From an uncultured Bacilli bacterium (GTDB lineage: Bacteria > Bacillota_I > Bacilli_A > RF39 > UBA660): a DNA stretch of 34,466 nucleotides. The stretch covers positions 1 through 34,466 of the forward strand of contig CALVJB010000011.1 in NCBI GenBank assembly GCA_944332025.1. The letters are read 5' to 3'. The notes below the pieces were generated by a model. It was not told the origin of the DNA and did not search any database. It was given only the letters and a program-made list of their open reading frames with translations. Below, one piece after another: positions 7,262-15,239 of the stretch (within the stretch, counting starts at the first letter, position 1; the number at the start of each line of letters is the position of its first letter). The translations under genes and the position numbers were made by a program.

Positions 7262-9418
7262 TTACAAATGTATTGGATTAAAGTCAACATCTAAGTTAAC
7301 TTTATTTATAGTAGCATAATACTCTACTAGTTTTTCTAAGACTTCGTGAATATTATCTTGATACTGATATTTTAATATTAATTGATAGTAATAAATATTC
7401 TGCTTTTTAAAGATAGAGGCAGGACTAGGTCCTAAAATAATAGTTTTATCTAAATACTTTTGACATACTTTCTCACACTTTTTCGCTTCTATTAAAGCTT
7501 GTTTACTATCTTTACTAGAAATGTTTAAAGATACAAGATAATAGTAAGGGGGATATTTCATTAACTTTCTTACTTTCATCTCTTCTTTATAAAAAGACTT
7601 ATAATCATTCTCCTTAGCACACTTAATAGCATAATTATCTTCATTAAAGGTTTGAAAAATTACTTTACCTGCCTTATCACTTCTTCCTGCTCTTCCTGCT
7701 ACTTGACTAAGAAGATCAAAAGTTTTCTCACTACTTCTAAAGTCAGGCAACATTAGTGAAGTATCAGCATTTATTACTCCAACTAAAGTAACATTAGGAA
7801 AATCAAGTCCTTTAGCAACCATCTGTGTACCTAGTAATATATCTGCATCTCCCTTACTAAAAGCATCTACTATTTTTTTATGAGCACCTTTCTTACTAGT
7901 AGTATCAACGTCCATTCTAAGGACTCTTGCAGTAGGAAAAATATCTTTTAACTCTTCTTCTATCTTCTCAGTACCAACTCCTAAGTCTTTTAAAGACTTC
8001 TCATGACACTTAGGACATGTAATTTCATACTTAGTTGCATAACCACAATAATGACATCTTAAGATATTACTACTCTTATGATATGTTAAAGTTATATCAC
8101 AGTTAGGACATTTAACACTCTCTCCACAATTAGAACAAGTAACAAAAGATGAATAACCACGTCTATTTAATAGAAGTATTACTTGTTCGCCTTTTTCTAT
8201 AGTCTTATTAATTTCATCTATTAAAGGAAGAGAGAAATGTCCTTTTGCCTTACCTATTTCTTTATTCATATCAATTAACTCTACTTTAGGCAATTCTTTA
8301 CCATTTACACGTTTTTCTAGTGTTACTAGATTAAAGACATCTTTTAAGCCTCTAGCATACTCTTCTAACATAGGTGTTGCACTACCAAGTACTACCTTTG
8401 CTCCCAACTCTTCTGCTCTTTTTATCGCTACATCTTTAGCATTATATCTAGGATTATTATCTTGTTTATAAGAATCACTATGACACTCATCGATAATGAT
8501 AAGACCAAGATTAGATAAAGGTGCGAATACGGCACTTCTAGCACCTATTACAATATCTACTTCACCTCTTACAATTCTTCTATACTCATCATATTTCTCT
8601 CCATCTGACAAGGCGCTGTGGAGTAGTGCTATATTACTTCCAAATCTTTCTTCAAATCTTTTAATTAACTGAGGAGTTAAAGATATTTCAGGTACTAAAA
8701 CAATACTTTTTTTACCTTTTTTTAAGTACTTATCAATTAACTCCATATACACTTCTGTCTTACCACTACCAGTAACACCATATAGTAATGATACTATTTT
8801 TTCAGTAGTTAAAATATTATTAACGGCCATTTCTTGTAATGGAGTTAATTTCTTTATTTTCTTATCACTTTCTTCATAATCTAGTCTATAAACTTCTTCC
8901 TCTTTTACTCTTAAAATATTATTTTTAACTAAAGTATTAAGAATAGATGTAGAAACATCTTTTAACTCCTCACGATTTAATTTTTTCTTACCAGTAAATA
9001 ACTCTACTACTTCTCTTTGTTTATCTGTTAATTTCTTATCACAATCATTTAAGTAGTATACTTTTCTATATTTCTTATTAACCTTACCTTTAATACTAGC
9101 TTTAAATCCTTTAGGAAGCATTACTTGATAACAACTAATTAAAGATGCTAGAGTTGTCTCTTTTAAATATTTACCAAGTTCTAATAACTCTTTAGTAAGT
9201 ATTACTTCTTCATCAAGGACTTCTTCTATTTCTTTTAAGTTATCTACATCACTGTTTTTATCTTTTTCTAAAATAAATCCCACTAAAGTTCTATTACCAA
9301 AAGGAACCTTTACTCTTTTACCTATTTCTATTTTATCTTCTAAAGATTTAGGAACTAGATAATCAAAGATTCTATCTACACTTTTATTAGTTATCTCAAC
9401 TAAAACACCTACTACCAA
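7262..9418 (-). CDS. priA: Primosomal replication restart helicase PriA
   Basis: 3'-5' helicase that reloads the replisome at stalled forks. In order: N-terminal DNA-binding domain (FDYLVP, VPFGNRTLVGFI), winged-helix-like part, Walker A GVTGSGKTEVY, DEAH-type box IIDECHSD, the zinc-binding insertion with four CxxC pairs (CSNC, CPNC, CHYC, CPKC), then GTQMVAKGLDFPNV and QVAGRAGRSD helicase motifs. At 718 residues it is near E. coli length (732). The start is a TTG at 9416-9418 with AAGGAG about 9 bases upstream; no in-frame ATG or GTG is closer. It lies 59 bases downstream of the rhomboid gene. Confidence 0.95.
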   Translation of the reverse strand: MVVGVLVEITNKSVDRIFDYLVPKSLEDKIEIGKRVKVPFGNRTLVGFILEKDKNSDVDNLKEIEEVLDEEVILTKELLELGKYLKETTLASLISCYQVMLPKGFKASIKGKVNKKYRKVYYLNDCDKKLTDKQREVVELFTGKKKLNREELKDVSTSILNTLVKNNILRVKEEEVYRLDYEESDKKIKKLTPLQEMAVNNILTTEKIVSLLYGVTGSGKTEVYMELIDKYLKKGKKSIVLVPEISLTPQLIKRFEERFGSNIALLHSALSDGEKYDEYRRIVRGEVDIVIGARSAVFAPLSNLGLIIIDECHSDSYKQDNNPRYNAKDVAIKRAEELGAKVVLGSATPMLEEYARGLKDVFNLVTLEKRVNGKELPKVELIDMNKEIGKAKGHFSLPLIDEINKTIEKGEQVILLLNRRGYSSFVTCSNCGESVKCPNCDITLTYHKSSNILRCHYCGYATKYEITCPKCHEKSLKDLGVGTEKIEEELKDIFPTARVLRMDVDTTSKKGAHKKIVDAFSKGDADILLGTQMVAKGLDFPNVTLVGVINADTSLMLPDFRSSEKTFDLLSQVAGRAGRSDKAGKVIFQTFNEDNYAIKCAKENDYKSFYKEEMKVRKLMKYPPYYYLVSLNISSKDSKQALIEAKKCEKVCQKYLDKTIILGPSPASIFKKQNIYYYQLILKYQYQDNIHEVLEKLVEYYATINKVNLDVDFNPIHL

Positions 9419-9477
9419 AGTAACACGCTCCTTTCTTACTAAAACTTTAGTTCGTAAAATACTTTAAAGAAAAAGGC

Positions 9478-10626
9478 TTATGCAAATAAAGCCATATATA
9501 CTAAGAATCCAAAGAAGATTAAACTAACAATAAGTCCATTAACCTTCTCAAAAGTACTACTCTTATATTTAACACCTACTCCTATCATCATAGAAAATCC
9601 ACCGATTAAACCACCAATATGGGCAGCATTATCTATTCCTGGTACCATAAACCCAAGGAATAAGTTAATAACTATTAAAGGTATTATCTGACTCTTAATA
9701 ACAGTACCTAAATAGATACGATAATGATATCCAAAATAAAGTAATGCTCCAAGTAAACCAAATATCGCTCCACTTGCTCCTACACTTAAAGCATTAGGTG
9801 TAATAACTACTGATAATAAGGAACCACATATAGCACTAAATAAGTAAACTACTAAGAATCTCCATTTACCAATAAAGCTTTCTAATTGCATTCCTATAAT
9901 CCATAAAGCATACATATTGAATAGAAGGTGAGCAAGATTAGCATGAACAAACGCTGCAGTAATTAATCTATAATACTCTCCCATTTTAACAAATGGTCCA
10001 TAACTACCTAAATATGCTGTTACAATATCAGAATTACCTAAAAGCATAGGAATAAAGAACACTAATATGTTAATTATAATTAAAGCATAAGTAATAATAG
10101 GTTTCTTAGGTGAAAAGACATCGGCAACTCTCTCTTGATCTTTCTGATTATGTTTATTAATATCATTAGTTACTTTAATAAATAATTCTATTCCCTCTTC
10201 ACTAAATTTAAGTTTACGTGAAAGATCTGGAAAAATAGACTTTAATAACTTATTTTTCTTAACATCTGCATCTTCATGTACTTCAACCGCTGTTATATTA
10301 TCAGTCTTAAAATCATCTAAATTAACCGCCCCACCTAAATCTAAAAAGATACTAAGTGTATTTAACTTAAATGATAAAGTCTTTTTCTTTATTTTTCTTA
10401 AGATTCTATTAGTCTTAAATATATCAAATTTATATTGTTCATCATTATGAATATATCTCATTACTAATCTAACTACTTTATAATCTTCATCTAGGTTTTC
10501 AAGCCAAATTTCATCTTCAGCACCTTGAAGTATTATAGGCGTATAACCTTTCTCTGTTATAAAATAATGAAGAAGTTTCATCGCTAAAGTATTTTTTTCA
10601 TTCATATCTATAATATGTTCTTCCAT
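9478..10626 (-). CDS. Rhomboid family intramembrane serine protease (GluP-like)
   Basis: 382 residues. A soluble N-terminal domain (1-170) resembles the cytosolic domain of Bacillus GluP/YqgP. The rhomboid core (175-365) has six or seven membrane segments. Catalytic Ser is in GASGAIFG (about S285) and catalytic His in AAHIGG (about H336); the HANLAHLLFNMYAL loop-helix (about 228-241) supplies the usual His and Asn of the oxyanion site. The TPR tail of Bacillus GluP is absent. It should cleave membrane proteins within the bilayer; the substrate is unknown. The FemX-like gene lies just upstream. Confidence 0.92.
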   Translation of the reverse strand: MEEHIIDMNEKNTLAMKLLHYFITEKGYTPIILQGAEDEIWLENLDEDYKVVRLVMRYIHNDEQYKFDIFKTNRILRKIKKKTLSFKLNTLSIFLDLGGAVNLDDFKTDNITAVEVHEDADVKKNKLLKSIFPDLSRKLKFSEEGIELFIKVTNDINKHNQKDQERVADVFSPKKPIITYALIIINILVFFIPMLLGNSDIVTAYLGSYGPFVKMGEYYRLITAAFVHANLAHLLFNMYALWIIGMQLESFIGKWRFLVVYLFSAICGSLLSVVITPNALSVGASGAIFGLLGALLYFGYHYRIYLGTVIKSQIIPLIVINLFLGFMVPGIDNAAHIGGLIGGFSMMIGVGVKYKSSTFEKVNGLIVSLIFFGFLVYMALFA

Positions 10627-10685
10627 ATAAATCCCCTTCCAATATGTATTCTATCATATTTTTTAAGGGAAATAAATGTTTTAAG

Positions 10686-11957
10686 CTATTTTTTATGTAA
10701 TGATAAGTTCTTAACCCATTTATAACAAGAAAAAGCTATTTTATAGAGTCTATAACTATTCTTTGATATAACTAAATCAAACTCTCCTACTAACTCATGA
10801 ACTCTAGCATTAAAACCTCTTTTAAAGTCAAATAAACCATATCCTTTAGATTCTTTATTAAAGTTACCATCTATACCATAGAAATTAAAAGCATCATAAC
10901 CATGATCTTTAGCATAGTTAATCATTTCATATTGAAGTAAGTACTGAGCATTATACTTCATATAATCTTTATAACTAGCTCCAAATAGATAGATAATTTC
11001 ATGTCCATAAAGCATATAAAGACCACCAGATATTATTTTTTTATCTCCGTCTTTACTAATATGTTCATCTAAAGTTTTAATCTTTTCTTTTAACCTTTCT
11101 TGTTCAAGTTTAATTTCTTTAACTTGCCCTTCTTTTTTCTTATTACCTTCCATATTTTTTAATTTAATTTCATTATCTTCCATAGTCTTAACAGATGACT
11201 CTTTTAATTTTTTAAAGTTAATCTCTATTAATAATACTTTAACTAAATCTTCTTCTTTCAAGACTTTATACATATTCTGATAATATGATAAAGGTCTATC
11301 AATAAACTCTCTTCTTTCTCCCGTATGTTTCATTAATTTTTTAAATTCATCTAACTCATCATAAGTAGCATCTATTACTTTTAAAGAGTTTTTCTTACTA
11401 TTATTAATTCTCCATTTAGTACTACTACGCATCTCTTTAAATAATTCATCAAAGGTTTTATCTTTAAGATCTAAAACAGATATCCATCTAGGCTCTAAGT
11501 CTTTTTTTTCATCTTGATCTATATAAAATCCCATATGTTTATAACCTAATTTCTTCATAAGAGCGAAAAAATCATCTTTCCTAGTATTAGGAACAACCTC
11601 TCCATCTACAGTTCTTTCTTGATAATCTAAATAAGGATTTATTTTTAAGAATAGAGCATTATTTTCTTTTAAGTATTTTTTTAACTCTAAAGTAAACTCT
11701 TCTATAAGTTTAAAATCATTATAATCGATTAAAAAACCACGTGGTGCATAAAACATTTTCTTAAAGAATTTTATATTTTTACTAAGTAATAGTGTTGCAG
11801 CGACTAATTTACCATCTTTTTTCATCCCTACATAATGACTATCCCAACCATTAGTCTTTTTTATTTCAGCCCAATAAGGAGTTTGAAAAAAACTAGTATA
11901 CTTACTTTTAATAGAGTAATCTAAAAATTCTTTTTCATTAAGTATAACAAATTCCAT
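10686..11957 (-). CDS. FemX/MurM-like peptidoglycan bridge aminoacyltransferase (FemAB family)
   Basis: 423 residues with the two GNAT-like halves of the Fem family. Recognisable segments are FFQTPYWAEIKK near the N-terminus, MFYAPRGFLIDY, MRSSTKWRINNSKKN, then FGASYKDYMKYNAQYLLQYEMI and FNFYGIDGNF. A Lys/Glu-rich helical hairpin of about 70 residues (about 245-310) corresponds to the coiled-coil arm of these enzymes. They add amino acids from aminoacyl-tRNA to lipid II, building the interpeptide bridge. Here the arm is longer and highly charged. Which amino acid is transferred cannot be told from sequence. The start is the ATG at 11955-11957. Confidence 0.88.
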   Translation of the reverse strand: MEFVILNEKEFLDYSIKSKYTSFFQTPYWAEIKKTNGWDSHYVGMKKDGKLVAATLLLSKNIKFFKKMFYAPRGFLIDYNDFKLIEEFTLELKKYLKENNALFLKINPYLDYQERTVDGEVVPNTRKDDFFALMKKLGYKHMGFYIDQDEKKDLEPRWISVLDLKDKTFDELFKEMRSSTKWRINNSKKNSLKVIDATYDELDEFKKLMKHTGERREFIDRPLSYYQNMYKVLKEEDLVKVLLIEINFKKLKESSVKTMEDNEIKLKNMEGNKKKEGQVKEIKLEQERLKEKIKTLDEHISKDGDKKIISGGLYMLYGHEIIYLFGASYKDYMKYNAQYLLQYEMINYAKDHGYDAFNFYGIDGNFNKESKGYGLFDFKRGFNARVHELVGEFDLVISKNSYRLYKIAFSCYKWVKNLSLHKK

Positions 11958-12041
11958 AATAAAAGATCATCCTCTCTTTATTTATATTATAAGTATACCC
12001 CAAAAGTGGAAAAGAAAAAAGTTTTTAAAGAAAGTTTTTAA

Positions 12042-12078
12042 ACAAAAATGCCTAAACCCCATATATAAGTTTAAGCAT
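12042..12078 (-). terminator. Terminator between the 12.1-kb locus and the FemX-like gene
   Basis: ATGCCTAAAC (12048-12057) pairs with GTTTAAGCAT (12069-12078) with one position that is G-U in the minus-strand RNA, followed on that strand by TTTTTGTTT. It would stop minus-strand transcripts coming from the HAD operon. Confidence 0.65.
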
Positions 12079-12125
12079 TATGTTAAATATTACGAAATTT
12101 AGTTACTAATTTATTACATTTTCTC

Positions 12126-12155
12126 TTGCTATATAGAAAATTAATTTGATACTAT
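12126..12155 (+). promoter_or_regulatory. Promoter for small hydrophobic peptide RNA, locus B
   Basis: TTGCTA (12126-12131), 18 bases, TACTAT (12150-12155) with TG upstream of the -10. The RNA would begin just before GAACATTTAATAGTTGAGTG (12165-12184), which matches the locus A 5' block at 18 of 20 positions. Confidence 0.6.
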
Positions 12156-12211
12156 ATTTACAAGGAACATTTAATAGTTGAGTGAATACCAAACTCTATA
12201 AATAGAGGGAG

Positions 12212-12304
12212 GTGATATTAATAAACAAGAAAGATTTTTTAATTTTTTCTCTAGTAATGATTATCTTCCTTTTACTATTCTTACTATTTATAGTATTAAT
12301 ATAA
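12212..12304 (+). CDS. Hydrophobic peptide of about 27-30 residues, locus B (start codon unclear)
   Basis: A second copy of the locus A peptide gene: NKKDFLIF followed by Leu/Ile/Phe/Val only, stop TAA at 12302-12304. The codon aligned with the locus A ATG is ATA (12221-12223), not a normal start. The only standard in-frame start is a GTG at 12212-12214 inside the GGGAGGTGATA ribosome-binding sequence, which leaves almost no RBS spacing. The gene is therefore either inactivated, started at a non-canonical ATA, or translated weakly from GTG. The surrounding promoter, antisense promoter and terminators are all kept. Confidence 0.5.
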   Translation: MILINKKDFLIFSLVMIIFLLLFLLFIVLI

Positions 12305-12311
12305 AGGAAAT

Positions 12312-12339
12312 CCACCTAACTCAACAATGATTTAGGTGG
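12312..12339 (-). terminator. Terminator of the antisense RNA, locus B
   Basis: CCACCTAA (12312-12319) and TTAGGTGG (12332-12339), perfect 8-bp stem with 12-nt loop. The minus strand continues ATTTCCTTTATATT, a modest U-rich tract. It occupies the same place as the 5736-5767 hairpin of locus A. Confidence 0.5.
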
Positions 12340-12358
12340 TACTAACTTTTATTAAAGT

Positions 12359-12397
12359 AACACTCAACATGCGAATATTAAGTGTTCCTCATTTTTT
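12359..12397 (+). terminator. Terminator of the peptide mRNA, locus B
   Basis: AACACT (12359-12364) pairs with AGTGTT (12381-12386), with further inner pairs, and six T follow at 12392-12397. CACTCAAC at 12361-12368 is the exact complement of GTTGAGTG near the mRNA 5' end. Confidence 0.55.
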
Positions 12398-12425
12398 ATT
12401 TTATGCAAATTCCTTTTACATGTAC

Positions 12426-12454
12426 ATAGTATCATATTAATTAACTTTTGTCTA
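12426..12454 (-). promoter_or_regulatory. Antisense promoter, locus B
   Basis: Minus strand TAGACA (12449-12454), 17 bases, TACTAT (12426-12431) with TG before the -10. It overlaps the last codons of the HAD gene. Confidence 0.5.
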
Positions 12455-13151
12455 TACTAAATAACAAGTCACTAACACTATCTACTACTTTATTAGTAAT
12501 AGTATTTAACTCATCACAAGAATTATTAACTCTATAGCCATTATAATCTCTAACCATATCTATATCATTAATACCATCACCAATAGTAAAGACATTATCC
12601 TTTACTATTTTTTCTCTTACTAATATCTTCTCTATCATTGAAGACTTGCTAGCATTAACAGAAACAATCTCTACTAAATAATGATTATCTTCTTTTTCAT
12701 AATAACATTTAATATTAGTGTATCTCTGCTCTATATATTTTTTAACATCAAGAGCATTATCATAACTATATAGTTTTAACATGATTTTAACAACATTAGA
12801 AGTATCTGTTACTTTCTTTTTAAAAACATCAATTAAAACTACATCATATATATCTTTATTATTATTTGCATATTCTAAAACACTACCAACTAACTCTTTA
12901 TCTAAAGTAAATACATTAAGAATTTCTAATTTTTTAGATAATAGTAAGGATCCATGATTTAAAATCAAATAATCATAAGGTATTTTATATTTATCTATCA
13001 TTATTTTTAAATCAACATAACTTCTACCTGTTGCAAGTACAAAGAGATTACCTAAAGTTCTAAATTCATTTACTTTATCTATATTTTTCTTTATATCTAT
13101 ATCATTTTGATAAAATGTTCCATCATAATCACTTATTAATATCTTCTTCAT
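12441..13151 (-). CDS. Cof-type HAD hydrolase
   Basis: 236 residues. Motif I SDYDGTFY (7-14) carries the nucleophile and acid Asp pair, LATGRS (about 39-44) is motif II, a C2 cap follows (about 80-175), and GDGINDIDM (about 192-200) is motif IV. This is the Cof/YidA group, which dephosphorylates sugar phosphates or flavin and PLP-type cofactors; the substrate cannot be assigned. Length is a little short for the group (about 260-280). Its first codons lie inside one copy of a 37-bp direct repeat flanking yhcG, so its present upstream region derives from the 3' end of an ASCH-type gene. Confidence 0.85.
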   Translation of the reverse strand: MKKILISDYDGTFYQNDIDIKKNIDKVNEFRTLGNLFVLATGRSYVDLKIMIDKYKIPYDYLILNHGSLLLSKKLEILNVFTLDKELVGSVLEYANNNKDIYDVVLIDVFKKKVTDTSNVVKIMLKLYSYDNALDVKKYIEQRYTNIKCYYEKEDNHYLVEIVSVNASKSSMIEKILVREKIVKDNVFTIGDGINDIDMVRDYNGYRVNNSCDELNTITNKVVDSVSDLLFSIDKS

Positions 13152-13177
13152 AATTCCAAATACCTAACTTCCCTTTA
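13141..13177. repeat. 37-bp direct repeat, copy 1 (left of yhcG)
   Basis: Matches 14221-14257 at 36 of 37 positions, including 30 identical bases in a row, exactly 1080 bp apart. On the minus strand it contains the HAD gene start (ATGAAGAAG) and supplies the last bases of the yhcG stop. Confidence 0.9.
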
Positions 13178-14200
13178 ATCTGATTCAACTTCTAATCTTT
13201 TTTCAATATCTTCAATACTAGGTAAAGTATTTTCTAAAAATTCAGGTATCTCTGATAAAATTTTATATTCACTTACTCCAATAGGCTTATTTATATCTTT
13301 TAGTGCTAATTCAGCTGTAACTCTTTTCTTATCTTTACAAAGTAATATTCCAAATGTTGGATTATCACTGTCTGTTTTAATATATTTATCAACAGCACTT
13401 AAATAGAAATTTAATTTACCTGCATACTCAGGCTTAAATTCAGTTGTTTTTAATTCAATTACAACGTAACATCTAACTTTTAAGTTATAGAATAGTAAAT
13501 CAATATAATAATCTTCATTATCTATCTCTAAATGATATTGCCTTCCTATAAATGCAAAACCATTTCCCAATTCCAATAACAATTTTGTTATATTCCTTGT
13601 TAATTCTTGTTCAATATCTAATTCTTTTAAATCTTTATTATTACTAGTTGTTATAAAATCAAAAATATATGGGTCTTTTAATAATTCCTTTATTTGTTCA
13701 TTATTAGGAGATTTTAATGTTGTATCAAAATTAGTAATTTTATTTTCTAATAATGCCTGTCTTTCATACAATTTACTAGCAATTTGATGTATTATTACAG
13801 GTCTTGCCCAACCATTTTGAACAGACTCTTTAATATACCATTTCCTAACATTTTTATCTTTTACTCGATCCATTATAGTTGTTATAGATGACCAAGGTAA
13901 TTTTGCAACATCATGTTGCAAAAATTCATCATTATCAAACTCCGTTGCAAATTTCTTCATATATCTTAAATTTCTTGCAGACATCCCTTTTATTGTAGGA
14001 AATTCAATCTTCAAATCTTTTGCCAAAGTATCTATAAAAGATGAACCCCATTTATTATTTTCAACTAACTTTAAACCAATATTATAGTACATTAAAATTA
14101 AATTTTTATTTGCATTCGCTACTACTTTATTTCTTGTCGTTATTAGTGTTCTTTTAATATCATTTAATAATTCAAAATATTTATCATTATTTTCTATCAT
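13175..14200 (-). CDS. yhcG: YhcG-family PDDEXK nuclease (DUF1016)
   Basis: 341 residues. The N-terminal helical, winged-helix-like domain (1-150) has the family stretch MYYNIGLKLVEN...WGSSFIDTLAKDL and MSARNLRYMKKFA. The C-terminal nuclease domain (about 200-335) has YIDLLFYN (catalytic Asp) and CYVVIELKT (E-x-K), then the FKPEYAGKLNFYLSAVD helix. These residues look intact. YhcG proteins are mobile, patchily distributed genes linked to restriction and genome integrity, with no settled role. The gene begins within the ASCH stop (ATGA overlap, 14197-14200) and ends exactly in a copy of a 37-bp direct repeat. It therefore looks like an insertion into an older ASCH-HAD gene pair. Confidence 0.88.
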   Translation of the reverse strand: MIENNDKYFELLNDIKRTLITTRNKVVANANKNLILMYYNIGLKLVENNKWGSSFIDTLAKDLKIEFPTIKGMSARNLRYMKKFATEFDNDEFLQHDVAKLPWSSITTIMDRVKDKNVRKWYIKESVQNGWARPVIIHQIASKLYERQALLENKITNFDTTLKSPNNEQIKELLKDPYIFDFITTSNNKDLKELDIEQELTRNITKLLLELGNGFAFIGRQYHLEIDNEDYYIDLLFYNLKVRCYVVIELKTTEFKPEYAGKLNFYLSAVDKYIKTDSDNPTFGILLCKDKKRVTAELALKDINKPIGVSEYKILSEIPEFLENTLPSIEDIEKRLEVESD

Positions 14201-14616
14201 TTTTCCTCCATTATATATTTATCTTCTTCATAATTCCAAATACCTAACTTTCCTTTAGCTAATATAGGTCTATCCAATACTTGAATATCATCTAAAATCC
14301 AAGCATACCTACCAAGCTTATAATCACCAACTAAATATTCTAGCTTGTCTTTCTTTATCTTATCTAAAAACTCTTCATTCATATAAACACAATCTACTAA
14401 ATTACATTTACAAATGATATAACCAAAGTTTAAATTAACATCTTTTACAAGATTCATTAACTCTTTATTATTTTTCCATTCTTTAGGTATTTTTGTAGAA
14501 CTAGCATGAATATATAACTCTCCTCTATAATTAGTTTTAAAGCTCCTTGTCTCTATTTTCTTTTTACCAAGTTTTATCAAAGTTGCATATGGTTCTGTTA
14601 AACTAAGTACTTTCAC
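14197..14616 (-). CDS. ASCH-domain protein
   Basis: 139 residues from a GTG start at 14614-14616, chosen because GGAGG lies 8 bases upstream and the family begins MKVLSLxxPYA; an ATG 21 bases earlier (14637) lacks an RBS. Conserved parts are LSLTEPYATLIKLGKKKIETRS, YRGELYIHAS and LGRYAWILDDIQ. ASCH domains are PUA-like folds expected to bind RNA or modified nucleosides; some are nucleoside hydrolases. The start overlaps the DUF5680 stop by 4 bases (GTGA) and the end overlaps yhcG by 4 bases. The C-terminal sequence GKLGIWNYEED is the one duplicated downstream of yhcG. Confidence 0.82.
   Translation of the reverse strand: MKVLSLTEPYATLIKLGKKKIETRSFKTNYRGELYIHASSTKIPKEWKNNKELMNLVKDVNLNFGYIICKCNLVDCVYMNEEFLDKIKKDKLEYLVGDYKLGRYAWILDDIQVLDRPILAKGKLGIWNYEEDKYIMEEK
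14221..14257. repeat. 37-bp direct repeat, copy 2 (right of yhcG)
   Basis: Codes for the C-terminal part of the ASCH protein (KGKLGIWNYEED). It is the probable original copy; see 13141-13177. Confidence 0.9.
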
Positions 14617-15086
14617 TTTATAATTCCTCCATGACATTTTAATTCATATATTAGTTTTTTATCTTTATATATCTGTTCAGTACCTATAAAGTTTTCCATA
14701 TCTCCATCTACGTTAAAGGTATAAAGGTAATCTTCATTTATAAACTCTTTAGGACCTCTAATAGGCATAATATCTTTATCTTCTCCTACTTTCATAAGAG
14801 CGACTCTTAAGACTTTGTCCATCACTTCTTCAGTTAGGCTATCATCTATTGTAACTCCATAATAATTCATACCCCAAAGAATATTATCATTATAATAAAC
14901 TACTTCTTCACCCATAAACTTAACTCCACCAAAATAAGTATCATGATAAGTAAAGTTGCCATCTGTAAACTCATAATCTTTGGACTTTAATCTACTAGGT
15001 AAAACTTTAGGAGCATCACTATTAGCATAAGTACCTTTCTTTGCATTCACTAAAAACTCTAAAAATTCTTTGTTATTTATATTCAT
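14613..15086 (-). CDS. DUF5680 domain protein
   Basis: 157 residues, no signal peptide or membrane segment. The N-terminus FLEFLVNAKKGTYA followed by Ser/Pro/Arg-rich SRLKSKDYEF, YHDTYFGG and WGMNYYG is typical of the DUF5680 family, whose function is unknown. In related bacteria the domain often accompanies a helix-turn-helix, which is absent here. It is the first gene of the DUF5680-ASCH-yhcG-HAD operon and is preceded by a structured leader with a terminator-like hairpin. RBS AAAGGAGA lies upstream of the ATG. Confidence 0.75.
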   Translation of the reverse strand: MNINNKEFLEFLVNAKKGTYANSDAPKVLPSRLKSKDYEFTDGNFTYHDTYFGGVKFMGEEVVYYNDNILWGMNYYGVTIDDSLTEEVMDKVLRVALMKVGEDKDIMPIRGPKEFINEDYLYTFNVDGDMENFIGTEQIYKDKKLIYELKCHGGIIK

Positions 15087-15117
15087 AATCTATTTATCTC
15101 CTTTAATTATCAAATAT

Positions 15118-15200
15118 TAAAAAGGCTAGCCACCTTTGACTAACCTTGTAAAATGTCTAACGACACCTGACATTAGTATAAAGCATTTCTGCTCCTGTGC
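15118..15200 (-). ncRNA. Structured leader or small RNA upstream of the DUF5680 operon
   Basis: The minus-strand transcript from the promoter at 15205-15234 would begin near 15198 and fold into three hairpins: an AAGCA/TGCTT stem (15181-15185 with 15198-15202, just at the start), AATGTC/GACATT (15152-15157 with 15169-15174, 11-nt loop), and a terminator-like stem (15122-15129 with 15140-15147) followed by U residues. It could be a regulatory leader that attenuates the operon or a separate RNA of about 80 nt. It matches no riboswitch class I can recognise. Confidence 0.4.
15119..15147 (-). terminator. Terminator or attenuator before DUF5680
   Basis: Arms 15122-15129 and 15140-15147 form an 8-bp stem (one G-U), loop about 10 nt, then TTTTT on the minus strand. 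It lies between the promoter and the operon's first gene, so it must be read through for expression from that promoter. Confidence 0.55.
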
Positions 15201-15204
15201 TTAT

Positions 15205-15234
15205 ATATTACACTAAATATCATATATTAGTCAA
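15205..15234 (-). promoter_or_regulatory. Promoter of the leader/DUF5680 operon
   Basis: Minus strand TTGACT (15229-15234), 18 bases, TAATAT (15205-15210), located only a few bases after the rluD stop. Confidence 0.6.
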
Positions 15235-15239
15235 TTTTT

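Larger units (their letters stand above)
12306..12419 (-). ncRNA. Predicted antisense RNA, locus B
   Basis: From the convergent promoter at 12426-12454 to the hairpin at 12312-12339. The 5' hairpin of the locus A antisense RNA is kept with a changed pair: TGTAAA/TTTGCA, where a U-A pair in A is a U-G pair in B, which supports an RNA structure. It then carries GAGGAACACTTAATA, like the sense 5' end. Confidence 0.45.

Noticed and set aside
13175-14200. Insertion sequence because of flanking direct repeats
   Set aside because: No transposase or terminal inverted repeats; the only gene is a YhcG-type nuclease, and 37 bp is longer than usual target-site duplications.
15118-15200. Known riboswitch (preQ1, THF, purine, T-box)
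   Set aside because: No conserved core of these classes could be matched; kept only as an unassigned structured leader.
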